Shown here: positions 43,767 to 53,392 of the stretch, one piece after another
Layout of the letters: each line of letters opens with the position of its first letter
Numbering within the stretch: position 1 is the stretch's first letter
Source of the DNA: Caldifarciminota bacterium UBA2202
GTDB lineage: Bacteria; Hydrothermota; 32-111
Direction of reading: 5' to 3'
NCBI GenBank assembly: GCA_002327905.1
Contig: DCUY01000067.1
Span: forward strand, 14,340 to 78,339
Length of the DNA stretch: 64,000 nt
The notes under the pieces: model-generated
The model's input: only the letters and a program-made list of their open reading frames with translations
The model's database searches: none
What the model was told of the DNA's origin: nothing
Translations under genes and position numbers: made by a program

Positions 43767-44893
43767 TGAAAAAAAAAATTCTTTTTATTTTCGGAACAAG
43801 GCCGGAAGCGATAAAGCTTGCTCCTCTTATTATTCTTGGGAAGCAAAATAGAAATTTCAGAGTGTTCACATGCTCCACAGGTCAACACAAGGAGATGCTC
43901 TCACAGGTTATTGATTTTTTTTCTATAAAGATTGACTATTCTCTCAGAGTAATGAAGCCAAATCAGTCACTCTCCTATCTCACAGGAGAAATCGCCAAAG
44001 GATTGGAAGATATTATTTCCGAAACAAAGTTTGATTTAATCATCGTGCAGGGCGATACTACAACCGCATTTATCGGTTCTCTAATAGCCTTTTACCATAA
44101 AATTCCGATCGCCCATGTGGAGGCCGGACTAAGAACACATGACAAATACGCGCCTTTTCCGGAAGAATCCAACAGAGCAATGATTTCAAGAATCTCAGAT
44201 TTCAATTTTACTCCCACGGTAGTTTCTCAAAAGAATCTGCTTAGAGAAAATATAGACTCAAAGAATATTTTTATTACAGGAAACACAGTAATTGATGCGC
44301 TCTTGCTGGGAAGAAAAATAATAAAATCAAAGACTTGGTCTAAAAAATTAAAAAAGGAGTTTGAGTATCTTCCTAAGAATAAAAGATTGATTCTTGTAAC
44401 CGGACATAGAAGGGAGAGCTTCGGCCTGCCTTTTGAAAATATCTGCAATGCCATTAAAACAGTAGCAGAACAGAGAAAGGATATCCATATTATATATCCT
44501 GTTCATTTGAATCCAAATGTGAGAAAGCCGGTAATGAATATACTTGGAAATATTAATAATATCACGCTTATTGAACCTGTATCATACCCTGAAATGATTT
44601 ACTTGATGGAATTTGCTGATGTGATTCTAACGGACAGCGGAGGAGTTCAAGAGGAGGCGCCTTCTTTTTGCAAGCCTGTTTTCGTAATGAGAGATGTTAC
44701 CGAAAGACCTGAAGGAATAACTGCCGGTGTTGCAAAACTTGTAGGATCCGACTCCAAGAAGATAGTTTCAAATATTATTAAAGTTTTAAATGATGATAAA
44801 TATTACAAATCATTTTCATTAAGAAAGAATCCTTATGGAGACGGAAAAGCTTCTCTCAGAATTTTGAATATCTTTGAGGAAGTTTTAAGATGA
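43766..44893 (+). CDS. wecB: UDP-N-acetylglucosamine 2-epimerase (non-hydrolysing)
   Basis: Converts UDP-GlcNAc to UDP-ManNAc for surface polysaccharides. The start is ATG at 43766; a TTG one codon upstream is less likely. The 375 residues contain FGTRPEAIKLAPLI, STGQHKEM, HVEAGLRT, FPEESNRAMI and the C-terminal LTDSGGVQEEAP. It marks the beginning of the polysaccharide locus and is translationally coupled to leuD. Confidence 0.96.
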   Translation: MKKKILFIFGTRPEAIKLAPLIILGKQNRNFRVFTCSTGQHKEMLSQVIDFFSIKIDYSLRVMKPNQSLSYLTGEIAKGLEDIISETKFDLIIVQGDTTTAFIGSLIAFYHKIPIAHVEAGLRTHDKYAPFPEESNRAMISRISDFNFTPTVVSQKNLLRENIDSKNIFITGNTVIDALLLGRKIIKSKTWSKKLKKEFEYLPKNKRLILVTGHRRESFGLPFENICNAIKTVAEQRKDIHIIYPVHLNPNVRKPVMNILGNINNITLIEPVSYPEMIYLMEFADVILTDSGGVQEEAPSFCKPVFVMRDVTERPEGITAGVAKLVGSDSKKIVSNIIKVLNDDKYYKSFSLRKNPYGDGKASLRILNIFEEVLR

Positions 44894-46140
44894 ATATCGG
44901 ACTTATCACACCTTGGTTTGAACGGGGAGCCGGCAATGTATCAATTCAGTATCACGAAGCTTTGTCAAAATCCAACAAAGTATTTATATATGCTCGAGGC
45001 GGAGCGCATTACGAGAAGAAAGATGAAAAATGGAGTAAATTCAATGTCACTTACGGCTTAAGAATTCCTTCTTATGCGCGAGATCAAATTTCTTCGAAAC
45101 ATCTTTCGCGCTGGATTATAAATAACAAGATTGATATATTGTTTTTTAATGAGCAAGTCTCCTGGGAGATTATTTTTTGGCTGAAGTTGAATATGCCAGA
45201 AATCAAGATCGGTGCATATATAGATTACTATACTGAAGAGACACTTCTGCTTTTTGATATGTATGATTTTCTGATATGCAATACAAAAAAGCATTTTTCT
45301 GCCTTCAACTGGCATCCTCAGGCTTACTTTATACAGTGGGGAACATCAAAGAGCAATTTGAATTATAATGAAAATAATGTCGGTAAAAAGGCTCCTGTTT
45401 TCTTTCATTCTTCTGGATTGAATCCTCACAGGAAAGGAACTGATTTTCTTATAAGAGCATTCGACAAAATTGAAAATGAAGATGCAAAACTGATAATTCA
45501 CTCTCAAAATGAATTATTATTTCAGGAGGATGACCTTAACAAAATCATCAACTCAAAAAACATTGAAATTATTGAAAAAACCATACCGCTTCCGGGGCTT
45601 TATAATTTAGGCGATGTTTATGTTTATCCCTCAAGACTTGAAGGCATCGGACTGACAATTGCAGAGGCTTTAATGTCTGGTTTGCCTGCGATTGTTCCAG
45701 ATGCGGCTCCAATGAACGAGTTTGTTGAACATTTAAAAACAGGGTGGCTTGTAAAAATTGATAGATTTGTCGCAAGATATGACGGATATTATTGGCCGCA
45801 GTCTTTTGTTGATTTAGATTCATTAAAGAGTGGTATGGAATTTTTTATAAATAATTTTTCAGAAATGCGGAAATTCAAGAAAAACGCCAGAGTGTCAGCC
45901 GAGACATTTTTTGATTGGGAAAAACAACATGATGCAGTAAATAAAGTTTTTGGGGAATCTAAAGTAAAAAGTCCCGAGAGCAGAACTGTTGACATGTGTA
46001 AAAAATATATTTTGAATAAAAATCAACAATTACCGGAAATAATGAAAATGGTTTTATCTAAAGCTCCGCTTCCTTCAGCTTTTAAGAATTTGATCTATTC
46101 ATCCATATTGAAAAAAAAGTGGGAGAGCAAAATATCATAG
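44890..46140 (+). CDS. Glycosyltransferase, GT4-like
   Basis: A 416-residue GT-B fold enzyme. The N-terminus MNIGLITPWFERGAGNVS and the C-domain LPGLYNLGDVYVYPSRLEGIGLTIAEALMSGLPAIVPD (quoted in part) have the E-x7-E-like donor-site signature of retaining GT4 enzymes. The C-terminal ~60 residues are extra. It overlaps wecB by four bases, and its stop overlaps the convergent wzx stop by six bases. The sugar donor is unknown. Confidence 0.88.
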   Translation: MNIGLITPWFERGAGNVSIQYHEALSKSNKVFIYARGGAHYEKKDEKWSKFNVTYGLRIPSYARDQISSKHLSRWIINNKIDILFFNEQVSWEIIFWLKLNMPEIKIGAYIDYYTEETLLLFDMYDFLICNTKKHFSAFNWHPQAYFIQWGTSKSNLNYNENNVGKKAPVFFHSSGLNPHRKGTDFLIRAFDKIENEDAKLIIHSQNELLFQEDDLNKIINSKNIEIIEKTIPLPGLYNLGDVYVYPSRLEGIGLTIAEALMSGLPAIVPDAAPMNEFVEHLKTGWLVKIDRFVARYDGYYWPQSFVDLDSLKSGMEFFINNFSEMRKFKKNARVSAETFFDWEKQHDAVNKVFGESKVKSPESRTVDMCKKYILNKNQQLPEIMKMVLSKAPLPSAFKNLIYSSILKKKWESKIS

Positions 46141-47553
46141 CCTGAGAATTCTTTTCAATCCCTGTTTTACAACTCCATCCAATTTAAAAATTAATATAAC
46201 CAGAGTTGAAGAGACTGCCATTAAAAGTATTTTCATTACAATTACAAATAGACTGTTTTTCAATAATCCTGCGACTGCGCATATAGCAATTATTATAAGA
46301 CCTATAAGAACTTTTTTTAAATTATGATCAAATTTAATCTTCTTTGAAACCTCTCTGTAGGTCAGAATGTAGATTAAAAAAGTCGAAACTAAATTTGTAA
46401 GACTGACAATTCTATAATCAAAATATTTTAAAAGCGATAGATTTAAGAGAATGTTTAAAACTGCTCCTATTGATACAATACCTGTCAATACATATGTTTT
46501 TCTTATTATCATAAAATAAAATGTGTGAAAATAATAAAGAACATATAAAATATTTGAAACTGAAATTATTGGAATTACTATTATTGATTTCATATACTCC
46601 GCCGTAGCAAATACTGATATCATTTCCCCTGCAAATAAAGAGAGAAAAGCACCTACAAGAAAGCAAAAACCGGAAATTTTAAGGAAATATGAGCTGAATA
46701 TAGCATCTTTTTCATTTGAGTTATAATATATTTTCAGACTCTCCACTCCCCATACAAGAGAGAATGGCGTTAATATCAGAATATTAAGAAGTGTGCCGAT
46801 TCTGTTTCCCAAAGAGTACAGTCCCGCTTCATATCCGCCTCTTATATTCGTTATTATGATCCTGTCTGACATATTTACAAACCACATTGACAAGCCTGAA
46901 ATCACTATCGGAGCACCCAATATAAATATTTCTTTGATTATTGTTTTGTCCCATATCAGAGAAAATTCCGGCAATAACATGATTGTTGAAAGTATAAATA
47001 CCACTCCCTTTGCCAAAAACATACCAAGAAAAGCTCCTTCAATACGCATATTCATCACAACTATCAGAAAATAAGTAAATATTAAAGTCAATGCTGAAGC
47101 TAAAACTGAAAAAAATGCAAATATTTTTGATTTTTCTTTTGCCCTGAATATATTCAAAGGCACTTCAATTAAGGATTCCGAAATCGCTGACAAAATAATG
47201 ATTGTGAATATTCGAGTAGAATCTATTCCTATCAGCCATTTTATAAGATTGGCGCAAAAAATCATTGAAATTGCTCCCACCAGCAATGTTACTGAAAGGG
47301 AATATGCATAAGTTAGAAAAATAATCTTTTGCCGCTTTCCAGAATCTTCCATATATAATTTTAGCATAGCTGCAGGGCCGCCACCTTTCATTATGATGCT
47401 TAGAACGGTATAAAGTGTTAACCCGGCCGAAAATATCCCAAACTCCTCAACTGTCATGTGTCTGGTGTATAGAGGGACCAAAAGAATCGCTATAGATCGG
47501 GAAATTATATTCCCAATTCCAAAGATTGCAGATTGCTTAATTATTCTGTTCAT
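46135..47553 (-). CDS. wzx: Polysaccharide flippase (Wzx-like, MOP superfamily)
   Basis: A 472-residue polytopic protein with about 12-14 hydrophobic helices. It opens IIKQSAIFGIGNIISRSIAILLVPLYTRHM (in part), the usual Wzx/RfbX start, and has an internal loop with SDRIIITNIRGGYEAGLYSLGNRIG. It flips undecaprenyl-linked repeat units across the inner membrane. The start overlaps the polymerase gene by 17 bases. Confidence 0.9.
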   Translation of the reverse strand: MNRIIKQSAIFGIGNIISRSIAILLVPLYTRHMTVEEFGIFSAGLTLYTVLSIIMKGGGPAAMLKLYMEDSGKRQKIIFLTYAYSLSVTLLVGAISMIFCANLIKWLIGIDSTRIFTIIILSAISESLIEVPLNIFRAKEKSKIFAFFSVLASALTLIFTYFLIVVMNMRIEGAFLGMFLAKGVVFILSTIMLLPEFSLIWDKTIIKEIFILGAPIVISGLSMWFVNMSDRIIITNIRGGYEAGLYSLGNRIGTLLNILILTPFSLVWGVESLKIYYNSNEKDAIFSSYFLKISGFCFLVGAFLSLFAGEMISVFATAEYMKSIIVIPIISVSNILYVLYYFHTFYFMIIRKTYVLTGIVSIGAVLNILLNLSLLKYFDYRIVSLTNLVSTFLIYILTYREVSKKIKFDHNLKKVLIGLIIIAICAVAGLLKNSLFVIVMKILLMAVSSTLVILIFKLDGVVKQGLKRILRL

Positions 47554-48931
47554 ACGGGATTGCCGTCTTGCTTGAATTATAATTTACCAAAATTGCAAAA
47601 ATTATTCCTATTATGAGGTTGAACCTGTAAATATACATGGCACTTGAAGAAATGCTTATTACGAGATAATTTAGCATTGAAACAATCAATGCAAAAACAA
47701 TGTAATTTTCTCTATCATAAATCAAGATTCTTACAGCTTTAACGGAAAGAGTGAAAAATATGAGAAGAAGGGAAAAAAGTCCTATTAAGCCCATTTTATA
47801 AACGATTATTACATATGAATTATCAATTACTTCCTTTTGGAGACCGGTATTCTTTTGAAATACAGGAGCTCCGATTCCTGCTCCCATAAATGAGTCATCT
47901 GTGACCATTTTCATGACTTCTTTGAAATCCTCCTGTCTCACTCCCAAAGCTCTGTCATCCGATATTCTCTCGCTGGACATCGTGTTCATTCTTTCTCTGA
48001 GAAGCTTGAATATATTAAAATATTTGTTCATAAAAATCAATGATCCAGTAGCAAACACAGTAAGAATAACTATTGCAATAATTATTTTTTGAAAGGTATT
48101 CCTATTGAAACCGAGAGAAAATAAGAAATATCCAAATCCCAAAATTATATCTGCAAAAAGAATGAGCCATAAACTCCTTTGAAGAGACAAAAGAGCAAGA
48201 ATTATCCCTATAATGCATATTGCAATACGCACTGCTCTGCTCATCACACTCTGTTTAATAAATAATGAAAAAAAGGCAAGAGGAAATGCAAACAATCCTA
48301 TATTTGCCTGCTGTGTCACAACTCTCTTAAAATCAAAATGCACAAAATTATAATAATATCTAAGGCAATATTCAATAAAAATAATTGCTGTAGCGAGAAA
48401 AATCACTTTTTCGTATTTTTTTGCAAGCAGAATATTATCACTTTCATCATTTAACAACAAAACCATTACATAGAGTGACTGATAAAAATATTCTCTGACA
48501 AGCCATTCGGATTTATACCCTTTCAAATAACCCATAATTGTAAAGATTATCAAAATTCCTTCAAAGAGAATGAAACTCACAGGCAGATAATTTATCCTAT
48601 TTTTGATATTATTGTAATTTAATGTGTTTTTAACTAACAAATAGACCAGCAAAAGTATAAACCCTCCGATTATATGATAATCATTAATTCCTATGGATAC
48701 CGGAGGTGAAGCATAATTACTCAATGGAAAAATCAGAATTGCGAACATAAACAGCAGAAGCATATTCTTTACTATCAGGTACAAATATAAAACAATAAAA
48801 ACTGCAACAATAAATAATGCTAATAACAATAGAGTTTTGCCGAATAAAAAATAAGAGAGAATGAGAAGTCCCGCTAAAACCATCAGACAGAAAATTTCAA
48901 AAATTCGATTTCTTTTCAGACCATTAAGCAT
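47537..48931 (-). CDS. wzy: O-antigen polymerase/ligase-like membrane protein (Wzy/WaaL family)
   Basis: A 464-residue polytopic protein with about 11 transmembrane helices and a large hydrophilic loop around RERMNTMSSERISDDRALGVRQEDFKEVMKMVTDDSFMGAGIGAP (cited in part: ALGVRQEDF, GAGIGAP). This pattern, with periplasmic loop HxxxL/G-x-G, is characteristic of the Wzy_C/O-antigen ligase family. Context between wzx and wzz favours a polymerase role. Confidence 0.85.
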   Translation of the reverse strand: MLNGLKRNRIFEIFCLMVLAGLLILSYFLFGKTLLLLALFIVAVFIVLYLYLIVKNMLLLFMFAILIFPLSNYASPPVSIGINDYHIIGGFILLLVYLLVKNTLNYNNIKNRINYLPVSFILFEGILIIFTIMGYLKGYKSEWLVREYFYQSLYVMVLLLNDESDNILLAKKYEKVIFLATAIIFIEYCLRYYYNFVHFDFKRVVTQQANIGLFAFPLAFFSLFIKQSVMSRAVRIAICIIGIILALLSLQRSLWLILFADIILGFGYFLFSLGFNRNTFQKIIIAIVILTVFATGSLIFMNKYFNIFKLLRERMNTMSSERISDDRALGVRQEDFKEVMKMVTDDSFMGAGIGAPVFQKNTGLQKEVIDNSYVIIVYKMGLIGLFSLLLIFFTLSVKAVRILIYDRENYIVFALIVSMLNYLVISISSSAMYIYRFNLIIGIIFAILVNYNSSKTAIPYEQNN

Positions 48932-50000
48932 TTGAAGGTTTTGACTCTTTATAGATTGAATAAATCATAGAAAGTATCAGACCCAAGAATAATCCCAGAA
49001 TAATTCCATCCCTCTTTTTAGGGAAAATATGAGTTTCAGGAATCTCGCCCCTATCAATTATATATATTGAAGGAACTGTATTTTTTTCATTAAGGACAGC
49101 CTTTTCAAGCTCGGCTTTTACTGTAGTATATAGATTTATTGAAATATCGGATTGAATTTTTAAAGCTATATACTCCTTGATCTTTGAGGGAAGCTTTGCC
49201 AATGAAATTTGATTTGATGATGATACGCTGTTGTAAAGACTGTCAATAACTGCCTCTGTTATCTTTGATTCTCTGTCAAACTGTTCGTATAATGATTTGT
49301 CATTTAACACTATTAAAGCTTTTTCTTTATTGATAAGTTGATTGGTCAATTCCTGCTTTAAAGGCATTACAATATTTGTGTAATATGATTCATATTCAAT
49401 TTGCGGATATACAAGATTTTCTCTATTTTGAAAGGATTTCAAACTGTCAAGGCGGGACTCCATTACACTTAAAAGCTCTCTTTCTCTTACTTCGAGATAC
49501 TTGCGGTAATTTCTGGCGAGAAAAATTTCACTCTCTTTATAAAATGAATCTATAACCTCAAGATATGAATTAGTAAGCAGAGTTGCAAACTCAGGGTCAT
49601 TATCAACAGCGCTTAGCAGAATCAATCCGTCTTTTAAGGGACTCACCGCAATATTTTCTTTAAGCCAGCCATATGCCATAAAGTTTTTCTTTATCTTCTT
49701 TTTCTCCATAAGAGAAGTCTTTTTGATAATATTATCCATAATGAAACGGGTTTGAATAAGGTTTTCAATATAAATTTTGGAATTTCCCGAACTCGTTCCG
49801 GAAATCAATCCTTTCAGCAAATCAATTTCACCTGTGTTTGTAGAAGAATTGACAATGTAAAATGAACCTGTTGATTTATACTTTTTAGGCAAAGTAAGAG
49901 TCAGCAACAATCCCATAACAGCGCATCCTATAGAGATAATTATTATGAACCGAAGTTGTTTTTTTAAAATTCGATAAATTTGTTCGAAAGTATAATTCAC
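48924..50000 (-). CDS. wzz: Chain-length determinant / polysaccharide copolymerase (Wzz-like)
   Basis: A 358-residue protein with the Wzz layout. An N-terminal transmembrane helix (~17-35) is followed by LPKKYKSTGSFYI, a long periplasmic coiled-coil region (~60-315), and a second helix (~328-346) preceded by PKKRDGIILGLFLG. No C-terminal tyrosine kinase domain is fused. The start is GTG at 50000 with an AAGGGG-like SD. It controls chain length with Wzy. Confidence 0.88.
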   Translation of the reverse strand: MNYTFEQIYRILKKQLRFIIIISIGCAVMGLLLTLTLPKKYKSTGSFYIVNSSTNTGEIDLLKGLISGTSSGNSKIYIENLIQTRFIMDNIIKKTSLMEKKKIKKNFMAYGWLKENIAVSPLKDGLILLSAVDNDPEFATLLTNSYLEVIDSFYKESEIFLARNYRKYLEVRERELLSVMESRLDSLKSFQNRENLVYPQIEYESYYTNIVMPLKQELTNQLINKEKALIVLNDKSLYEQFDRESKITEAVIDSLYNSVSSSNQISLAKLPSKIKEYIALKIQSDISINLYTTVKAELEKAVLNEKNTVPSIYIIDRGEIPETHIFPKKRDGIILGLFLGLILSMIYSIYKESKPSNA

Positions 50001-50010
50001 ATTTCACCCC

Positions 50011-50880
50011 TTAAAAATTAATTATTCTGTTCACTAACAAAGCAGTTAGTGTGGTGGCTATTATTGACAGAACCGTATTGAAATCTCTTATGTAAGCAAG
50101 GTAATTTGCCGGAATATAGATTTCATCTCCGGGAAGAATTTGGCTTGAACTATTTTTGTATTTGCCGTTAGCTCCTTTGACCTTTATGCCGATGAAAGAA
50201 CCGTAATGGGTTATTCCTCCGCACATTGCTATATACTCTCTCACCTTCAAATTCGGATTATAGGAGAGAACCTTTGGACTTTTGACTTCACCTGTAACAA
50301 ATACCACATCTTTGTAAATAAAAATATAATCTCCAAGCCTTACATAATCATCCAGTGATTTATTCTCCACAACAGAACCGTTTCTGACAAGTATTGAATC
50401 ACTTGATATATTTATTCCTGAAGGAAACTCACTTAAAAGCAATTTGTATGTTTTGTTGATTTCAAAGCGTCTGTATGATATTTGATCTCCAAAATCTATA
50501 TATACTCTTTCTTTGATATTCAGTAGCTCAATCTCTACATCTTTTACTACAAGAACATTTTGATATGACAAAAGAATACTCTGCTTCAATTCCTCCATAG
50601 TCTTTCCTGCAACATTTACTTTTTCAAAGGCGACAATATCTGCTTGTTGTTCGGTTGTTTGATTGAAATTTCCTTCAAATACATTTGAAACAGAGTTTTG
50701 TTTCAGTTTGTAAAGAAAAATATTACCGTTTTTATTCACAGAGGTATTGAATTCAAGACCTTCAAAGTCTGAAAGTATAGTGATTCTGAGTTCATCGCCT
50801 ATTGAAAGGTAAAAATCCTCTCCATAGCAAATAAAACCGAAAATCATAATGCTTAAAATTAAAGATAGCCTTTTTTTCAT
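50011..50880 (-). CDS. wza: Polysaccharide export protein (Wza-like, SLBB domain)
   Basis: A 289-residue protein with a signal peptide ending near CYGED; I see no convincing lipobox. The Poly_export segment starts at YLSIGDELRITIL, and an SLBB domain occupies VFVTGEVKSPKVLSYNPNLKVREYIAMCGGI (in part). A C-terminal hydrophobic helix follows YIRDFNTVLSIIATTLTAL, like the membrane-spanning end helix of Wza. It is first gene of the wza-wzz-wzy-wzx operon. Confidence 0.88.
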   Translation of the reverse strand: MKKRLSLILSIMIFGFICYGEDFYLSIGDELRITILSDFEGLEFNTSVNKNGNIFLYKLKQNSVSNVFEGNFNQTTEQQADIVAFEKVNVAGKTMEELKQSILLSYQNVLVVKDVEIELLNIKERVYIDFGDQISYRRFEINKTYKLLLSEFPSGINISSDSILVRNGSVVENKSLDDYVRLGDYIFIYKDVVFVTGEVKSPKVLSYNPNLKVREYIAMCGGITHYGSFIGIKVKGANGKYKNSSSQILPGDEIYIPANYLAYIRDFNTVLSIIATTLTALLVNRIINF

Positions 50881-50904
50881 TCATTCTCCTATTTTTAGTC
50901 TTTA

Positions 50905-50932
50905 AGTATAAAACAAATGGATATTTTGTCAA
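50905..50932 (-). promoter_or_regulatory. Promoter of the wza-wzz-wzy-wzx operon
   Basis: On the minus strand, TTGACA (50932-50927) and TATACT (50910-50905), 16-base spacer. A short leader with AGGAGA precedes the ATG at 50880. Confidence 0.75.
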
Positions 50933-50968
50933 TAATATTGTTGAACATCGCCATCGGCAGATTTATCA

Positions 50969-50996
50969 TTGCTTTTTGCTACAGATGTTTTATAAT
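50969..50996 (+). promoter_or_regulatory. Leaderless-type promoter of the 776-residue secreted protein gene
   Basis: TTGCTT (50969-50974), 16 bases, TATAAT (50991-50996), then six bases to the ATG at 51003. No SD is present. Transcription should start at the A of the ATG or a base beside it. Confidence 0.68.
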
Positions 50997-51002
50997 TAAC
51001 AG

Positions 51003-53333
51003 ATGTTTATAAAAGTTATTTTCATTCTCCTCTCTATCTTTCAATTCAATCATTTATGCGGAGAAAGCATCAAAATCGGCTGGTATTCAGACAGTGATGC
51101 AGAATATCTGAAAATGGCAACCGGTGTACTTCCGAATAAATATGGGTTTATTGACCCTTATCACAAATATTACAATTTATTTCTCAACTATTCCGTATTC
51201 AATTATTATGACAATTTTGAAAATGTGGATTTACTTAAAACTACGGCTGTTCTGAATCTGGATTCTACATTGGTTTCTGATAAAAAATTCATAGCTGACT
51301 TGCCGCGCTATTCGGCTCTCTCAAGACTTTTATTCGTCTTTCCTCAAAAATCATCTTTCCCCGACACTTTCACATTTGATATTTATATTGCTTTTAAAGA
51401 TGGGGCTGTGAAATCAGACACCAGCTCAATAAAAAAATTCTCATTCACCGGAAGAGATAACAGCTATCCTGTTTATTCTTTTCTCTCTTCTTATTCAACT
51501 GATACTTCATACTTCTATTCTGAATTTAATTTCAATGACAAAGAGCTTTTTCATTCTATTAAAAATCCGTATGTATATAAACTTGCCGACATAGTAGGAT
51601 TCTCTTTTCGAAAAGCAGAAAGAGACTCTTGGCTTGTTGTAAAAATAATCTTCTCAAAAGATAAAAAAGATAGAGAGCTCCTAATATGCTCAGATACTTC
51701 AGCTTATAAGAATCTTCCGAAAAACTCATTAAGTGAAGGCATTGTGCTGACGCTTGACGGGTATATCTCTGCAAATTATATAGATTTTAAGAAGATGGAT
51801 TTTCAAGAAATGTATGAATCAGACATTTTAATTTCAAATCCTTATTATCTTTCACTTTCAGATACTCTTTTTAAGTGTTTTGATTTTAATATCAAAAAAC
51901 TGCTAAAAGTTGTTGGGAAACAAGAACTTGATTCAATTACTGATATAATTTTTTATGCAAGAAACAGTGATATTGCAGATGTCTCATTCTCATACGATAA
52001 TGCGTATTCGCTCTCTGCAATGAAATCAATTGTTGACAGGATCTTGTCCTATAAAAACAAAAATATCTGGGGATTCTACACTGCAGATGAAGTTGAGAGA
52101 TCCGAAGTATATAATCATGACAGGTGGATGCACTCTTATGCTGTCAAAAGCTATCCTTCAAATAGAATTTTAAAAAAAGATAAAAATACAGTAAAATTTC
52201 TTCAGAATGAAATAAGAAAATATATCAAATCAAAGGGAAAGATGCCTTTTACTTTATCCACAATACATTTTTATACTGAAAAAGGGGGCATGATTTCAGA
52301 TTATGATTCTTCTTTTTCCATTTCAACAGACTCTTTTATATTTTATGATGATTATTCTTACACAAACTCATTTGTCAACAACTTCTTAAAGTTAGAAAAA
52401 TTATCGGATTCTCTCTCTCTTAAAATACTATATGTCGGAGATGCATATTCTGCTCCAAGCAAACAATCTTTAAGTTTTAATAAAATGAAATGGCGGTTTT
52501 TCACTCCTCTTATAATGGGAGCTGACGGTATGCTTTTCTTCTCTTACTCTTCAAGAAAAGTCTCATCTTTTAGTCAGTTGCTTGCGGACACGAATAAAAT
52601 GAATATCGGATACTTCTCAAAATTCATATATGAAAACGGGATTATAGACTGCTTGCCTGACGCGGAGTTCTTTGTTATTCCTACAGGAAAATATCTCGAC
52701 AGAATTTCTTCAGTTTTTTCTGACAGTGTCGGCAATATTTTTATTATGTATTTTGGAAGAAATTTGAACACTCCTCTGCGCGAAGACGGAAATTTCAGAA
52801 ATATGCTCTTCAACGAAGAAGATGAGGATATCAGAGAAGTAAAGAAACTTATGAAAAACAATAATTGCTTTGTCTCCGACATTACTCCATATCTTGATGA
52901 ATCTCTTAATATAATTTCAGATGAATCTGTCAGGAGTTTTTATGGAGCAGAGTCATGCGATTCTTCTGATATTTGTAAAATTCTTAATTCTAATTCATTC
53001 AATCTTTTGGTATCCGATTATGATGTTAAAATTATAAATATATCCACTGCTGATGTCTCAAAATTTAACACTGTTTACTCAAAAGATACAATTTTTATCA
53101 CAATTGCTGACCCTCAGGTTCTATCTGAAGCATCTCTTTCAATATCATATTTGGATAGTAATCTGAAATTGGTGAGAAATAATTTAATTTATAGTTCTAA
53201 AGGTGCTCAAAATAAATGGATCAGATACTCTAATAAAATTCCATTGAAAAATGGCATTAACTCTTCGAGCGGTCTTGTAATTAAATATATCAATGTTTGG
53301 GGAGAACGAAAATCCGAACGTGTTCATCTATAA
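51003..53333 (+). CDS. Secreted glycoside-hydrolase-like protein of unknown family
   Basis: A 776-residue protein with an N-terminal signal peptide (cleavage near LCGES). I cannot name a family. A central region looks like a TIM-barrel glycosidase: NIWGFYTADEVERSE (~354) resembles the strand that carries a catalytic acid in GWYLxDE-type enzymes. Later strands read FYDDYSY (~447) and PLIMGADGMLFFSY (~502), like the closing strands of such barrels. A Ser/Asp-rich beta domain precedes (~100-330) and a beta-rich C-domain follows (~690-776). Position beside wza suggests processing of exported polysaccharide. Inferred, not proven. Confidence 0.6.
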   Translation: MFIKVIFILLSIFQFNHLCGESIKIGWYSDSDAEYLKMATGVLPNKYGFIDPYHKYYNLFLNYSVFNYYDNFENVDLLKTTAVLNLDSTLVSDKKFIADLPRYSALSRLLFVFPQKSSFPDTFTFDIYIAFKDGAVKSDTSSIKKFSFTGRDNSYPVYSFLSSYSTDTSYFYSEFNFNDKELFHSIKNPYVYKLADIVGFSFRKAERDSWLVVKIIFSKDKKDRELLICSDTSAYKNLPKNSLSEGIVLTLDGYISANYIDFKKMDFQEMYESDILISNPYYLSLSDTLFKCFDFNIKKLLKVVGKQELDSITDIIFYARNSDIADVSFSYDNAYSLSAMKSIVDRILSYKNKNIWGFYTADEVERSEVYNHDRWMHSYAVKSYPSNRILKKDKNTVKFLQNEIRKYIKSKGKMPFTLSTIHFYTEKGGMISDYDSSFSISTDSFIFYDDYSYTNSFVNNFLKLEKLSDSLSLKILYVGDAYSAPSKQSLSFNKMKWRFFTPLIMGADGMLFFSYSSRKVSSFSQLLADTNKMNIGYFSKFIYENGIIDCLPDAEFFVIPTGKYLDRISSVFSDSVGNIFIMYFGRNLNTPLREDGNFRNMLFNEEDEDIREVKKLMKNNNCFVSDITPYLDESLNIISDESVRSFYGAESCDSSDICKILNSNSFNLLVSDYDVKIINISTADVSKFNTVYSKDTIFITIADPQVLSEASLSISYLDSNLKLVRNNLIYSSKGAQNKWIRYSNKIPLKNGINSSSGLVIKYINVWGERKSERVHL

Positions 53334-53358
53334 GTATCTTAAATTATTTGGAAGATTC

Positions 53359-53386
53359 TTGACAAAACTCAATTTATATTTAATAT
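53359..53386 (+). promoter_or_regulatory. Leaderless-type promoter of the asparagine-synthase-like gene
   Basis: Consensus TTGACA (53359-53364), 16 bases, TAATAT (53381-53386), then six bases to the ATG at 53393. There is no SD. The geometry is identical to the promoters at 50969 and 55024. Confidence 0.7.
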
Positions 53387-53392
53387 TGACTT

